The position numbers and the translations under genes were made by a program. DNA of 64,000 bases from Caryophanon latum (GTDB lineage Bacteria > Bacillota > Bacilli > Bacillales_A > Planococcaceae). The DNA lies in assembly GCF_001700325.1 (NCBI RefSeq), contig NZ_MATO01000044.1, forward strand, positions 47,131 through 111,130, read 5' to 3'. The notes under the pieces were generated by a model. That model saw only the letters and a list, made by a program, of their open reading frames with translations, was not told the DNA's origin and did no database searches. Within the stretch, counting starts at the first letter, position 1. Every line of letters begins with the position of its first letter. Below are positions 17,848 to 27,300 of the stretch, in pieces.

Positions 17848-17877
17848 TGTACAAAAAAATGTACAAACATTCGTACA
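17848..17877 (-). promoter_or_regulatory. Three TGTACA-like boxes spaced 12 bp apart
   Basis: TGTACA at 17848 and 17860, and CGTACA at 17872: exactly 12 bp from start to start, about 45-75 nt upstream of the putative antitoxin start. Regular self-palindromic boxes are typical of autoregulatory operators. A TATTAT (-10-like on -) overlaps the first box. Confidence 0.45.
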
Positions 17878-17910
17878 TATAAGCACCTTTTGACAAACGA
17901 TTAATTATCG

Positions 17911-20900
17911 TTACTTGCTCTTTCGTCGCTCCATTTCCTCTAACGCCAGTGACGTCATCGATACAAATTGTGCACGTGTAATCGGCTTTTGTGGATTGAA
18001 GAAACCGTCTGTGCCTTTGACGATCGCTAAGTCTGCTAAAGCGGATACGTACGGTGTGCCCCAGTAGCTCGCTGGTGTGTCTTTAAATGTTGACTTCCCA
18101 CCTGGTTCGAAGCCTGCTGCGAGTACGAGTACTTTCGCGAGCTGACCGCGTGTTAAGTTCGCCTCTGGTTGGAACTTGCCGCCATCACCGCTAAAGATGC
18201 CGGCTTGCTGCACCGCTGAAATGGCTTCGTAGTACGCATGGTTTTTCGGTACGTCTGTAAAGTCCGCAACCGTTTGTGTCGATTCGAACTTGAAGACGTC
18301 GTTTAAAATACGTGCGACATGTTTACGCTGAATTGGTGCGCCAGGTTTAAATGTGCCGTCTGGGTAGCCGTTAATGTAGCCTTTCGTAGTGAAGCTTTCG
18401 ATCGCACCTTGTGCCCAGTGTCCGGCGATGTCTTTGAACTTCGCTTCCTTCTGCCATGCGACATACAATGTTTGTGGCTTGCCGTTTTGCTTGCCGATTC
18501 GCTCATACTTTACTGTTAATGACTCGTTCGTATACAGCCCTTTTAATGTAGCACTTTCATTATTCAGCATAAGCCACGGCTCGTTTATAACCGTATTGCT
18601 TCCTTTTAAAATAAGCTGTGATAACGGATTCGTATAAAAGGATGTTAAATCCACTGTTTTTAACGACGCCGGCACTGTAACGGACGTAATTTGATTATTT
18701 TGGAACGCTTTCTCGCCAACTGCTTCCACGCCTTCTGGTAAAATAAGACGCTTTAAATTACTTTTATGGAATGCTTCGCGGCCAATCGTTTTTAACGTAT
18801 TTGGTAGCGACAATGTATGAATGCGATTGCCCATAAATGCGCCACTGCCAATGCTGCTTGCTTTTTCAATCGTCACATCTTCTAGCTCGTTATACGCAAA
18901 CGTCGATGTTTCAACATTCGCAATCGATGCCGGTACATGTAGCTTCTTTAGCTTGTTATGTGCGAAGGCAGCAGACCCAATAGATGTAACCGACGTAGGA
19001 ATTGAAATCGTTGCGAGTTCATTTTGTCGGAACGCACCATGATGAATCGTCTTCACCGTTGCTGGAATCGTTAACGCGCTTAATTTATTATTCACAAATG
19101 CTCGAAACGGTATTTCGGTTAACTTACTTGGAATCGTAATTTGTGTTAGTGCATTGTTACGAAATGCCTCGCTACCGAGCGTCGTTAATTCCGCTCCTAA
19201 CACAACGGTCGTTAATTGATTGTCGGCAAATGCCATATCGCCAATCGTCGTCACACTGTTTGGAATCGTAATACTCGTTAATGCATTTTCACGAAATGCC
19301 GCCTTTCCAATATGTGTCACACCTTCTGGAATCGTGACATTTGTTAGTTTTGCGTTATCAAATAAAAAATCTTTAATATGTGTTGTTCCTTCCGCAAAAC
19401 TAACACTCGTTAATGGATTGTGTAAAAAGACGTTTTTGCCATAAATTTCATTATTTGCGGACAACACTAAATCTGAAATATTGTTATGTTGAAATGCGCC
19501 TTCGCCAATTTCCGCAATGGCTCGTGGCAGCTCGATATTTTGCAATGCATTGTTGCTAAATGCAAATGGTTCAATATGTGTAATCGAATGCGGTAGCGTC
19601 ACGTTTGCGAGCTGATTGTACGTAAACATGCCGGCTGGAATCGTTGTTACATCTTCATCAAATGTGACTTTCGTTATGTCGTTGGCCGCATATACATATG
19701 CTCCGTATTCAATATGCTTTGACATGTGCACCGCTGTGAAATCATTGCTTCTAAACGCAGCTTCCCCAATATGCGTAATCGATGTTGGCAATTCAATGCT
19801 TTGTAGCGCATTATTTCTAAATGCAAGTGCTCCAATATGTGTCAGCGTTGACGGTAGTTTTACGCTTGTTAGCTCATTTTCATCAAACATGCCGGCTGGG
19901 ATTGCCTTAATGCTATCATCAAATGTAACGTCGGTAATGGCATTTTGTGCAAACACGCTCGTACCGTATTCGATATCGCTTGATAGATGTGCAGCTGTTA
20001 ACGCATTGCCACTAAAGGCAGACGAACCAATTGCCGTCACGCTTGCTGGTAGCGAAAGCGTCGTTAACTTATTATTCGTAAACGCATTCGCACCGATGCT
20101 TTTCAATGTTGACGGTAGCGTAACCGAATGAATCGCATTATCTGAAAATAGGCTATCTGCAATATGTGTTATGCCTTCATCCATCGTCACTTGCTGTAAT
20201 TGACTACGTATAAATGCACCTTCACCGATGTTGTTGTCTTCATGAATGTGGACGTCTGTAATGCTCGTATTCTCAAACGCATGCGCACCGATTGTATGAA
20301 GCGTTTTTGGTAGCACAAACGGCTTGCTGTTGTAGACGTTATTTTGTTCAGAGGCATGCGATGTAAACGCACTCGTTCCTACTTCTTCTAAATTCGGCAA
20401 TGTCGTAATATCAAACGTCACGTTATGGCCGTGGAAAATATGCTCACCCACTTTTCGAATCGTTGCAGGTAGCTCGATTGTGCGCATCGTAACTGCTGAT
20501 CCATTAAAGCGCACCATTTGCTCCGTTGAAAGTGCAGAATTTGCAATTTCCGTCACAGGCAAGCCATCAATCGTTTCTGGTACTGTAATCGTCGTGCTGT
20601 TCGATAGCGTATTTAGTCCAATGACGCGCACTTCCTTCGCACCGTTATGCGTAAACGTTTCATAAAATACATCACCTACAAGCTGGTGTGAATCATTTCC
20701 TGTGAGCTGTAGCTCGAAGTTCGCATTGTTCGTATAAATGCTTACTTGATGCTTGCGCAGCGAAGCGGGAATATGTGCTGAATCGGAAATGTTCATAGAC
20801 GAAAATGCATGGTCCTCGATCACTTTGACTGTCGTAGGAATAACTAGCTTTGGCGTCTCAACTCCATCAAACGCACCGCCTTCGATAATTTCCACTGTTT

Positions 20901-21288
20901 CAGGTAGGATCACACCATTTGGGAATTTTCCGTTTTCAGACATTCCTCTTCCAAATGCACCCGCCCCGATTTTTTTCAGTTGCGCAGGCAGCTTTAAAAT
21001 CGTTGTAGCATAGAACAATGTTTCATCAGGCGTCGAAGTGTCGAGCACAAACGCTGACTGCGCAATTTCCGTTACCGGCACACCTTTTACCGTATCTGGT
21101 AATGATACCGTTGTTGCTTCAAATTCTCGTCCGACAATACGTGCTTCCTTCTTACCGTTATCCGCAACAAAAATTTCATAATGTACCCCGTCTTGCACAA
21201 TCGTTTCATTCGCCTCTGCTTGCGGTGCGACTGCACAAACTGCTGCCACTGCCGCAAACGTTGCCATCCATTTTTTTATGTTCAACAT
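17911..21288 (-). CDS. BspA-type leucine-rich-repeat SLH surface protein
   Basis: A 1125-aa exported protein. Residues 1-26 are a signal peptide ending AAVCAVAPQAEANE. Residues 50-920 carry more than 30 repeats of the LRR_5/BspA type, such as LTSVKLPSTLTHIGALAFRN, with the repeating core I-xx-xAFxxNxLxxVxLPxSV. The C-terminal 170 residues are three SLH motifs (FKDIAGHWAQGAIESF, FTDVPKNHAYYEAIS, FKDTPASYWGTPYVS) that anchor to pyruvylated cell-wall polymer. BspA-like proteins are adhesins or surface scaffolds; the ligand is unknown. Its SLH tail is duplicated downstream. Confidence 0.9.
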   Translation of the reverse strand: MLNIKKWMATFAAVAAVCAVAPQAEANETIVQDGVHYEIFVADNGKKEARIVGREFEATTVSLPDTVKGVPVTEIAQSAFVLDTSTPDETLFYATTILKLPAQLKKIGAGAFGRGMSENGKFPNGVILPETVEIIEGGAFDGVETPKLVIPTTVKVIEDHAFSSMNISDSAHIPASLRKHQVSIYTNNANFELQLTGNDSHQLVGDVFYETFTHNGAKEVRVIGLNTLSNSTTITVPETIDGLPVTEIANSALSTEQMVRFNGSAVTMRTIELPATIRKVGEHIFHGHNVTFDITTLPNLEEVGTSAFTSHASEQNNVYNSKPFVLPKTLHTIGAHAFENTSITDVHIHEDNNIGEGAFIRSQLQQVTMDEGITHIADSLFSDNAIHSVTLPSTLKSIGANAFTNNKLTTLSLPASVTAIGSSAFSGNALTAAHLSSDIEYGTSVFAQNAITDVTFDDSIKAIPAGMFDENELTSVKLPSTLTHIGALAFRNNALQSIELPTSITHIGEAAFRSNDFTAVHMSKHIEYGAYVYAANDITKVTFDEDVTTIPAGMFTYNQLANVTLPHSITHIEPFAFSNNALQNIELPRAIAEIGEGAFQHNNISDLVLSANNEIYGKNVFLHNPLTSVSFAEGTTHIKDFLFDNAKLTNVTIPEGVTHIGKAAFRENALTSITIPNSVTTIGDMAFADNQLTTVVLGAELTTLGSEAFRNNALTQITIPSKLTEIPFRAFVNNKLSALTIPATVKTIHHGAFRQNELATISIPTSVTSIGSAAFAHNKLKKLHVPASIANVETSTFAYNELEDVTIEKASSIGSGAFMGNRIHTLSLPNTLKTIGREAFHKSNLKRLILPEGVEAVGEKAFQNNQITSVTVPASLKTVDLTSFYTNPLSQLILKGSNTVINEPWLMLNNESATLKGLYTNESLTVKYERIGKQNGKPQTLYVAWQKEAKFKDIAGHWAQGAIESFTTKGYINGYPDGTFKPGAPIQRKHVARILNDVFKFESTQTVADFTDVPKNHAYYEAISAVQQAGIFSGDGGKFQPEANLTRGQLAKVLVLAAGFEPGGKSTFKDTPASYWGTPYVSALADLAIVKGTDGFFNPQKPITRAQFVSMTSLALEEMERRKSK

Positions 21289-21363
21289 CCTCCTACTATG
21301 TTATTTGCTGCCGTACAGACGGAGCTGATGTGAAAAAGTTTCACATCATTCGCTATTTTCGCA

Positions 21364-21402
21364 TAAAAAAACGACGAACGTGGACTTTCCAACATTCGTC
21401 GT
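21364..21402 (-). terminator. Terminator of the solute-binding protein/GGDEF operon
   Basis: ACGACGAA (21371-21378) pairs with TTCGTCGT (21395-21402). A run of seven T follows on the minus strand. Confidence 0.75.
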
Positions 21403-21415
21403 GCTTGCTATAACG

Positions 21416-23539
21416 CTACTTCATTTCATTAAACAGTACCCAGCTTCCTTTTTTCATGCGCTTCGCCTCGTATAGCGCACTATCTGCCTTTTGTATCATG
21501 TCGTCAAACGTAGTGCTCGGCGAATCGTGAAGCAAGTAAACGCCGCCTGAAATTTTGATCGTGCGCACCTCGGTCGGGAACACAATCGGCTTGGCGTCGA
21601 GTTCATCATAAAAACGTTGAATGACGTTTAACAGCGCCTCCTTCGATTCGTAGCCGTACATAAATACCGAAAACTCATCGCCGGAAATGCGCCCGACGAT
21701 GTTGCCGTCCTCGCTAAATTGACGTAAATGTCTTGCCGTTTCTGCAATGTACGTGTCGCCCCACTTATGCCCGAACGTGTCGTTTACATGCTTTAAAAAA
21801 TCAAGGTCGAACATGACGCATGCGCTCACTCGTAAATCTTCCTCCGCTAACACTTGCTTGACGTGGCGACTGTACGCACCGCGATTGAAAATTTGCGTCA
21901 ACGTATCGTGATCGCGATCGAGCTTAATTTGAATTTTATCGAGCGTTTCTTGCGTGACGTTCATGACGACACCGAGCGTACGATTTTCGTCTTCAAGCAG
22001 CTTAATGCGTACCCAGTAATTCGGTGCGAGCTTATAAACGTCCTGTTCTTCACGCTCAGGGTGTTGCTGAATGCTTTGTAAATACGCTATGAAGTGCTGC
22101 TTATTTTGTCGCATCGCTGCTACTTGCTCGCTTTTTAGCTGTAGCACATCGCCGAGCTGGTCGGTCATAAACACCGTTTGCTCATGATGCTTATATTCAA
22201 AAGCAGCAAGCGGCACATCGACGAGCTTAATAATTTGCGACAGCTTCATCGTCGAATCGAGCAAATGCTTATTCGCATGCTCAATTGCGCTCGATAGATG
22301 GTCAATTTCACTTACACCTGTCCGCCGTAGCTTCGTCGCCTTATGTATGTCGCTCGTCGCCACTTCATGCGCAAGATGTACAATCGGTCGCGTAAATAGC
22401 CGTGCAATGAAGTAACTACCTAACACGCCAATGAGTAGTGCGCTCGCCAACGACAGCAATAAAATGTTTTCGATGCGCTGAATTAACCCAAATAGCTTGT
22501 TCTCGCTCTTTAGCCCGATTAAATACCATTTTTCGCGCTCAAACGGTGTGTTCGTCATGTAAAACTCAATTGGCTGAATCGAGCTGTACACGGTTGTCGC
22601 GGACGTTTGGTTATCGACGACGTATATGTCACGCTCGTCGTCAATGCGCTCAAACGATAGCGGCTCGTCGCTTGGCAAAATGCTTTTTTGTACAGCACCG
22701 TTTAACACAAGTGGCATAATACCGTCCGTCGTTTCATCTTCATACCCAAGCAAAAAACTAATGTCGTCGCGCCCAAGTAAATCTTTCCCCGGTAAATATT
22801 GCACGACATTATCGACGAACATTTCAACGCCGACGACACCGCGAAACGTACCTTGTGTATCGTAAATCGGCATCGAATACGTCATCACGTGAACGTCGTG
22901 CTCGTGCAGCTGAAACGGCTTGCTCCAATAGCCAAGCAGTGCGGCGTTCGTCGTCAAATTAGCGACGCTTGCTGGCTGCTCATAAAACGCTTCGTTGCTC
23001 GGCGTCAGCTGTAAATATTGCGACCAATGCTCATTTAACGGTAGTCGCTGCTGCTGGCAAATGTCCGCCGCTCCCGCAATGCACGTAATATCGGTGTTCG
23101 ATTCATCGTTTAACAGCGTCTCGTAATCGCGGTAATAGAGCGCACTATGCTCGTTTCGCTGAAGTGGCTCGTCCTCTAAAATGATAAATACACCGTTTGT
23201 CATCGTCGTTCGCAACATCGAAATGAGCGTCGGCGTTGCTTGCTGAAAAAATGCATTTAACGAAGCGGGCTCGCTATTTGCCGGCAAGCTGCGCGAAATT
23301 TCCGCAATGTACGGATCGATGTTCGTCCAGCGATGGCGCATTTCTTTAAACAAATATTCCTTTTGCATATTGACGCTTTCCTCAAACGATTCGAGCGCAT
23401 TTTTTTCCGTTTCACTTAGCACCCCAGCAACAATCATCGTACCAATGACCAAGCACGACTGAATAATGATGAGCAGCACGACGAGGCTCGTAAATTTAAA
23501 CGTAATGGAGCTACGATTCCATTGATTCATATGCTTCAT
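21416..23539 (-). CDS. Membrane diguanylate cyclase with extracellular Cache-like sensor
   Basis: A 707-aa protein. TM1 is at about residues 15-40. A long extracellular region (about 41-350) contains the dCache-like stretch YDTQGTFRGVVGVEMFVD. TM2 is at about 360-382, followed by a HAMP-like linker (RLFTRPIVHLAHEVATSD) and a PAS-like segment. A GGDEF domain ends the protein (about 545-700: DTLTQIFNRGAYSRH, DLDFLKHVNDTFGHKWGD, RISGDEFSVF). The SGDEF active site is catalytically competent in known enzymes; I see no RxxD inhibitory site before it. It overlaps the upstream solute-binding lipoprotein gene by 4 bp, suggesting that protein senses for it. Confidence 0.92.
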   Translation of the reverse strand: MKHMNQWNRSSITFKFTSLVVLLIIIQSCLVIGTMIVAGVLSETEKNALESFEESVNMQKEYLFKEMRHRWTNIDPYIAEISRSLPANSEPASLNAFFQQATPTLISMLRTTMTNGVFIILEDEPLQRNEHSALYYRDYETLLNDESNTDITCIAGAADICQQQRLPLNEHWSQYLQLTPSNEAFYEQPASVANLTTNAALLGYWSKPFQLHEHDVHVMTYSMPIYDTQGTFRGVVGVEMFVDNVVQYLPGKDLLGRDDISFLLGYEDETTDGIMPLVLNGAVQKSILPSDEPLSFERIDDERDIYVVDNQTSATTVYSSIQPIEFYMTNTPFEREKWYLIGLKSENKLFGLIQRIENILLLSLASALLIGVLGSYFIARLFTRPIVHLAHEVATSDIHKATKLRRTGVSEIDHLSSAIEHANKHLLDSTMKLSQIIKLVDVPLAAFEYKHHEQTVFMTDQLGDVLQLKSEQVAAMRQNKQHFIAYLQSIQQHPEREEQDVYKLAPNYWVRIKLLEDENRTLGVVMNVTQETLDKIQIKLDRDHDTLTQIFNRGAYSRHVKQVLAEEDLRVSACVMFDLDFLKHVNDTFGHKWGDTYIAETARHLRQFSEDGNIVGRISGDEFSVFMYGYESKEALLNVIQRFYDELDAKPIVFPTEVRTIKISGGVYLLHDSPSTTFDDMIQKADSALYEAKRMKKGSWVLFNEMK

Positions 23540-24978
23540 TGCGCCTCACCTGCAATCGGCATTGACGTAACTGCTTCTACTTCTTGCTGAAGCGATGCGT
23601 ACCACTGCTCAAACCATACTTGTGATATGTACTCATCCAGCTGCTTTGCGCGCGCCTCACCTGTTAATTGAGCAAGCGTCGCTAAATCGCGCTTCACCCA
23701 TTCCTTCAAATGACGATCGAGTAACTCACGCAGCTCATAGCTATTGTCAAATGCCGGGTAACCGTACAATCGATACGTTTTCAGCATGTCAATCGTCGTC
23801 GCAATCGAGCTGTTTAACGCCGGTGCAGTAAATTCCTGCTCCTGCTGCACCGCCTGTAACATCGCCGTCTCATCTAGCGCCTCCGTTTTCACTGGGAAAT
23901 ACGCAGTGGCTGCTGCGAACGCACGGTTTTGCTCCACATCGGTAAACCATTTTAAAAACTCCGCCGCCGCAAACTCATGCGCCTCATCACTTTTCACGAT
24001 GACCATGCCTGCTCCTTGCTGCGTCACAACTGGCTCACCTTGCGCAAACGTCGGATACGGCAACACTAAGCTTTCGATCGGCTCAATACGTTGTGCGCTT
24101 AACGTCACCTCAGTCGGGAAATATGCCGCACTCGCTGTCGATCCAGTATATGCCGCCACGACGCCAAGCTTCGCATCATCCGATGAAAAGCGTCCTTCCT
24201 TTGCATAATATCCTTTTAGCATCGGCACGTAATACGTCTCCCACATCGCATACATCGCTTCAATATCTAGCTTCACCTCTGCCTTACTAGAACGATACGA
24301 CACGATGCTCGTCCCTTGCTGCTCCGCGGTACTGAGCATGAAGTTCGCAACAGAATCGATGCCGAAAAAAGCGCGACCATCTGACCATTTATAGTAAAGC
24401 TCACTAACTGTCGCAATACCTTCCCACGTGCTAAGCATTGACAACGTTGCACCTGTATCGCTACTAAATGCATCCCATACCGTTTTGTTGACGAACACGT
24501 TTTCGGTCGCCTTCGCAATTGGCAAAATCGTTAACGTCTGCTCTTTACCAAGCCGCCCAATTTGTAAAAAGTCTTCCCGATATTCCGCCAGCTCCTCGTC
24601 CGAAAAGTAATGCGTTAAATCGACAAACGCCACGCTATTACTAACGCGGTACGCATTGTCAGGGTACGACGCAAAAATGTCTGGCAAACGCTGCGCTCCA
24701 ATTTTGTTATTCGCCGCATCATATACCGCCGTCTCCAAGCGTGAAATGTCTCCTTGACTTTGCGCATCGACTAAAATACCTTTTTCAATTCCTACTGTTT
24801 CATTAAACGTTTCAACGAGCTGATCAAATTTAATTTTCGTATTGCCGCTATAATAATGCCAAAGTGTAATCGAAATCGGATTGTTCGGATCAAGCGGATC
24901 GTCATCCACCTTTTCACTACACCCTTGTAAAAAAATTACGCATGCAAACAATGCTACTGTACGAAACCATTTCCCCAT
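23536..24978 (-). CDS. Extracellular solute-binding lipoprotein (ABC family 1-like)
   Basis: A 480-aa lipoprotein: signal MGKWFRTVALFACVIFLQGC with Cys20 as the lipidated residue. The mature part has the sugar-type binding-protein signature ISITLWHYYSGNTKIKFDQLV and later FLKWFTDVEQNRAFA. Family 1 binding proteins normally deliver oligosaccharides to ABC permeases, but none is nearby. Instead the next gene, overlapping by 4 bp, is the membrane diguanylate cyclase. Ligand binding here is therefore more likely used for signalling. A start at MGKW follows AAGGGGTGCGGC. Confidence 0.88.
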   Translation of the reverse strand: MGKWFRTVALFACVIFLQGCSEKVDDDPLDPNNPISITLWHYYSGNTKIKFDQLVETFNETVGIEKGILVDAQSQGDISRLETAVYDAANNKIGAQRLPDIFASYPDNAYRVSNSVAFVDLTHYFSDEELAEYREDFLQIGRLGKEQTLTILPIAKATENVFVNKTVWDAFSSDTGATLSMLSTWEGIATVSELYYKWSDGRAFFGIDSVANFMLSTAEQQGTSIVSYRSSKAEVKLDIEAMYAMWETYYVPMLKGYYAKEGRFSSDDAKLGVVAAYTGSTASAAYFPTEVTLSAQRIEPIESLVLPYPTFAQGEPVVTQQGAGMVIVKSDEAHEFAAAEFLKWFTDVEQNRAFAAATAYFPVKTEALDETAMLQAVQQEQEFTAPALNSSIATTIDMLKTYRLYGYPAFDNSYELRELLDRHLKEWVKRDLATLAQLTGEARAKQLDEYISQVWFEQWYASLQQEVEAVTSMPIAGEAQ

Positions 24979-25255
24979 GCCGCACCCCTTTTTTCCACTT
25001 TCCTACATCGTTAATTGTTCACCATTTGCTGTTATTCTTTTCGCAAGCTTATCTCACGCAACATGAATGTCGCCAAAAACCATAAAAATCCATATAAATC
25101 TATATATAACACATATTCTGTCTTTATTGCCAACTTTCGCTCTATTTAATTGCACAAAAAAATGCACATAAGCTGACGTTCGCTCATGTGCATGTTTATT
25201 CATTGATTTAGCCTTTAAAGTGGCTGTGCGCATGTTGCAGCTCAAGCCTCTAGAG

Positions 25256-25300
25256 CAAGCGTGTTAATTGGCAGGAGCGTGTATCAACAAAAGACACGTC
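25256..25300 (-). repeat. Truncated dispersed-repeat copy
   Basis: CAAGCGTGTTAATTGGCAGG followed by AGCGTGTATCAACAAAAGAC: the two ends of the repeat family joined with almost no interior. The rest of the 24979-25375 gap holds a hairpin at about 25162-25192 (ATGCACAT/ATGTGCAT) and nothing coding that I can support. Confidence 0.45.
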
Positions 25301-25333
25301 TATTTTTTCAATAGGAGACATGCTCATTCATCA

Positions 25334-25372
25334 AAAAAGCTATGCGATCAATGCCGCATAGCTCCTTTTTCA
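25334..25372 (-). terminator. Terminator of the SDR gene
   Basis: GCTATGCG pairs with CGCATAGC. A run of six T follows on the minus strand. Confidence 0.75.
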
Positions 25373-25375
25373 TAA

Positions 25376-26113
25376 TTATTGTGCTGTAATCCCGCCGTCA
25401 GCTACGAACTCTGAACCTGTTGAATAGCTTGATTCGTCTGAAGCTAAAAATAACACTAATTGTGAAATTTCCTCTGGCTGTGATACGCGTTTTAATGGAA
25501 TGTGCTTCGCGAACGCTTCGATTGCTTCTTTTTGGTCGCCTTGCATAATCATTGGCGTTGCGATGACACCTGGGTGTACTGAGTTTACGCGAATGCCCAT
25601 TGGCGCTAAGTTTAATGCCGCTGCTTTCGTCATACCACGTACAGCGAATTTCGTATCTGTGTAACCAACCGCACCACCAACTAAGCCATTAATTGATGAA
25701 ATGTTCACGATTGAGCCGCCGCCCGCTTTTTGCATTGAGCCAGCTACTGCTTTGATTCCTAAGAACACTGATACTTGGTTAATGTTGACGATTTTCATGT
25801 AGTCGTCTAACGATAAATCTAAAACGAATTTATTGAATGAAATACCTGCGTTGTTAACTAATACGTTCACAGGACCGAACTTTTCTTCTGCTTGTGCTAC
25901 AACATCTGCCCAGCCTTGCTCGCTCGTTACGTCTTGCTTCACGAATAATGCATTGTCTGCACCAAGCTCTGCTGCTAATGCTGCACCTTTTTCTTCATTT
26001 AAGTCTGTAATGACAACTTTCGCGCCTTCTTTAACGAATAATTGTGCGTGTGATGCACCCATACCTTGTGCTGCACCTGTAATGATTGCTACTTTACCTT
26101 GTAAACGTGACAT
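25376..26113 (-). CDS. SDR family NAD(P)-dependent oxidoreductase
   Basis: A 245-aa classical short-chain dehydrogenase. It has the cofactor motif TGAAQGMG, NNAG in VNNAGISF, catalytic Ser in NISSINGLVG and YTDTK (Tyr and Lys of the YxxxK pair), and ends in FVADGGITAQ. Asp in TDLNEEKG after the second strand suggests an NAD preference. It resembles the 3-alpha/20-beta-hydroxysteroid and glucose dehydrogenase group; the substrate is not predictable. The start follows AAGGAGGACATCATTC. It lies downstream of a TetR gene, with a perfect palindrome between them, so it is probably controlled by it. Confidence 0.92.
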   Translation of the reverse strand: MSRLQGKVAIITGAAQGMGASHAQLFVKEGAKVVITDLNEEKGAALAAELGADNALFVKQDVTSEQGWADVVAQAEEKFGPVNVLVNNAGISFNKFVLDLSLDDYMKIVNINQVSVFLGIKAVAGSMQKAGGGSIVNISSINGLVGGAVGYTDTKFAVRGMTKAAALNLAPMGIRVNSVHPGVIATPMIMQGDQKEAIEAFAKHIPLKRVSQPEEISQLVLFLASDESSYSTGSEFVADGGITAQ

Positions 26114-26134
26114 GAATGATGTCCTCCTTTTTTA

Positions 26135-26150
26135 TGATAGTCAACTATCA
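26135..26150. promoter_or_regulatory. Palindromic operator candidate upstream of the SDR gene
   Basis: TGATAGT-CA-ACTATCA is a perfect 7-bp inverted repeat, 22 nt upstream of the SDR start and in the gap after the TetR gene. It is a natural TetR-type binding site. Confidence 0.55.
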
Positions 26151-26181
26151 CTTTTAAAATACCAAATGGACGCTTCATTCG

Positions 26182-26826
26182 TCAACTAATTGCTCTCACA
26201 TATTGTAAAAACATATCGCGAATGAGTATAAGTTGATGTTTCGGCTTCAGCTTTACCGGCAATTGCGGATCGTGCTGCGTCAACGTACTCTCCGTCATGA
26301 ACGTGCTAATGTTTTGCACCGTCGTAATAATGTAGACGTCTAAATCGATGTCGGTACGCACGGAGCCGTCTTGTCGTCCACGCGCTACAATTCGTAGTAG
26401 CACATCCGCCATTTCGCGCCGAATGTCATAATATGCTTTCACCTCATCCGTCTGCTCGCCGAACGATTTATAGCGCTCAAACGCTTTAATAAACTGTACG
26501 AATTGCTGCTCCGTCTCGTCCGTTAACTGCACGTAATAATCAAACACGCGCTCAATTTTTTCGTACGCATTAATTGGCTCTGCATCAATCGCTTCGATGT
26601 GCGCCACCATTTGCGCAGTAATAATATTGTTTACCGCAAAGACGAGCTGCTCCTTGTTCGGAAAATACCGATACAGCGTCGCAATGCCAATGCCTGCTGC
26701 CGATGCGACTTCTTGCAGCTGGACGTGATGAATGCCGCGCTTCAAAAAAAGTGCTTTCGCCGCCTGAATGATGTCGTCTCGTCGCTGCTGCTTTTGCAAC
26801 GCGCGCTTGTTCGTTGTCGTATTCAT
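26182..26826 (-). CDS. TetR/AcrR family transcriptional regulator
   Basis: A 214-aa protein. The N-terminal helix-turn-helix is canonical: RRDDIIQAAKALFLKRG, then VQLQEVASAAGIGIATLYRYF and PNKEQLVFAV. The remainder is an all-helical ligand domain (YVQLTDETEQQFVQFIKAFE). It is expected to be a repressor released by a small hydrophobic ligand. It is encoded just upstream of the SDR gene on the same strand, with a 68-bp gap holding a palindrome, and its target is likely that gene. Confidence 0.92.
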   Translation of the reverse strand: MNTTTNKRALQKQQRRDDIIQAAKALFLKRGIHHVQLQEVASAAGIGIATLYRYFPNKEQLVFAVNNIITAQMVAHIEAIDAEPINAYEKIERVFDYYVQLTDETEQQFVQFIKAFERYKSFGEQTDEVKAYYDIRREMADVLLRIVARGRQDGSVRTDIDLDVYIITTVQNISTFMTESTLTQHDPQLPVKLKPKHQLILIRDMFLQYVRAIS

Positions 26827-26957
26827 ATGATGCCCCCTCTAAACAAATGTTTCATCTTCATTGTGTCATTAGTTTACCACGAACGTCATATTTGTTTCTT
26901 TTGTGCTAGTTTCATTTTGTACGAAAAAAGGAATAATATACACAAAGGAGTGATGAC

Positions 26958-27278
26958 ATGCCATACAACGATGAACAACGCAAAAAAGAAATCGAGCAAA
27001 ACCACCACCACCATTTAAACGAACATGAGCAAAAGGAAAATAATTTGACGTCTTCTGAAAATGAAATCGATTCAGCGAACGATCAGCAATTTGAACAGCA
27101 CGAAAACGACCGCCAATTCGTCGACCGTGAAGAGTTAAATAACAATACGCATGAAGCAGAACGCACCGATATCCAAACAGTCGATCATATTCCGAACGAG
27201 GAGTTAAACGACAAAGTAAAAGACGAGCGCAACAAAGATCATACGAAAGATACGTCTAGCTCGGAAGCGGACGAATAA
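26958..27278 (+). CDS. Hydrophilic low-complexity protein, 106 aa
   Basis: ATG 6 nt after AAAGGAGTG, a well-supported start. The product is almost free of hydrophobic residues and very rich in Asn, Asp, Glu, Gln and His, including QNHHHH at residues 14-19. It has no signal peptide and should be disordered. Such proteins in Bacillales may be stress- or spore-related, but I recognise no family. The gene ends just before a strong hairpin. Confidence 0.65.
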   Translation: MPYNDEQRKKEIEQNHHHHLNEHEQKENNLTSSENEIDSANDQQFEQHENDRQFVDREELNNNTHEAERTDIQTVDHIPNEELNDKVKDERNKDHTKDTSSSEADE

Positions 27279-27300
27279 CGAAAATGACAAACCGGTTTTC

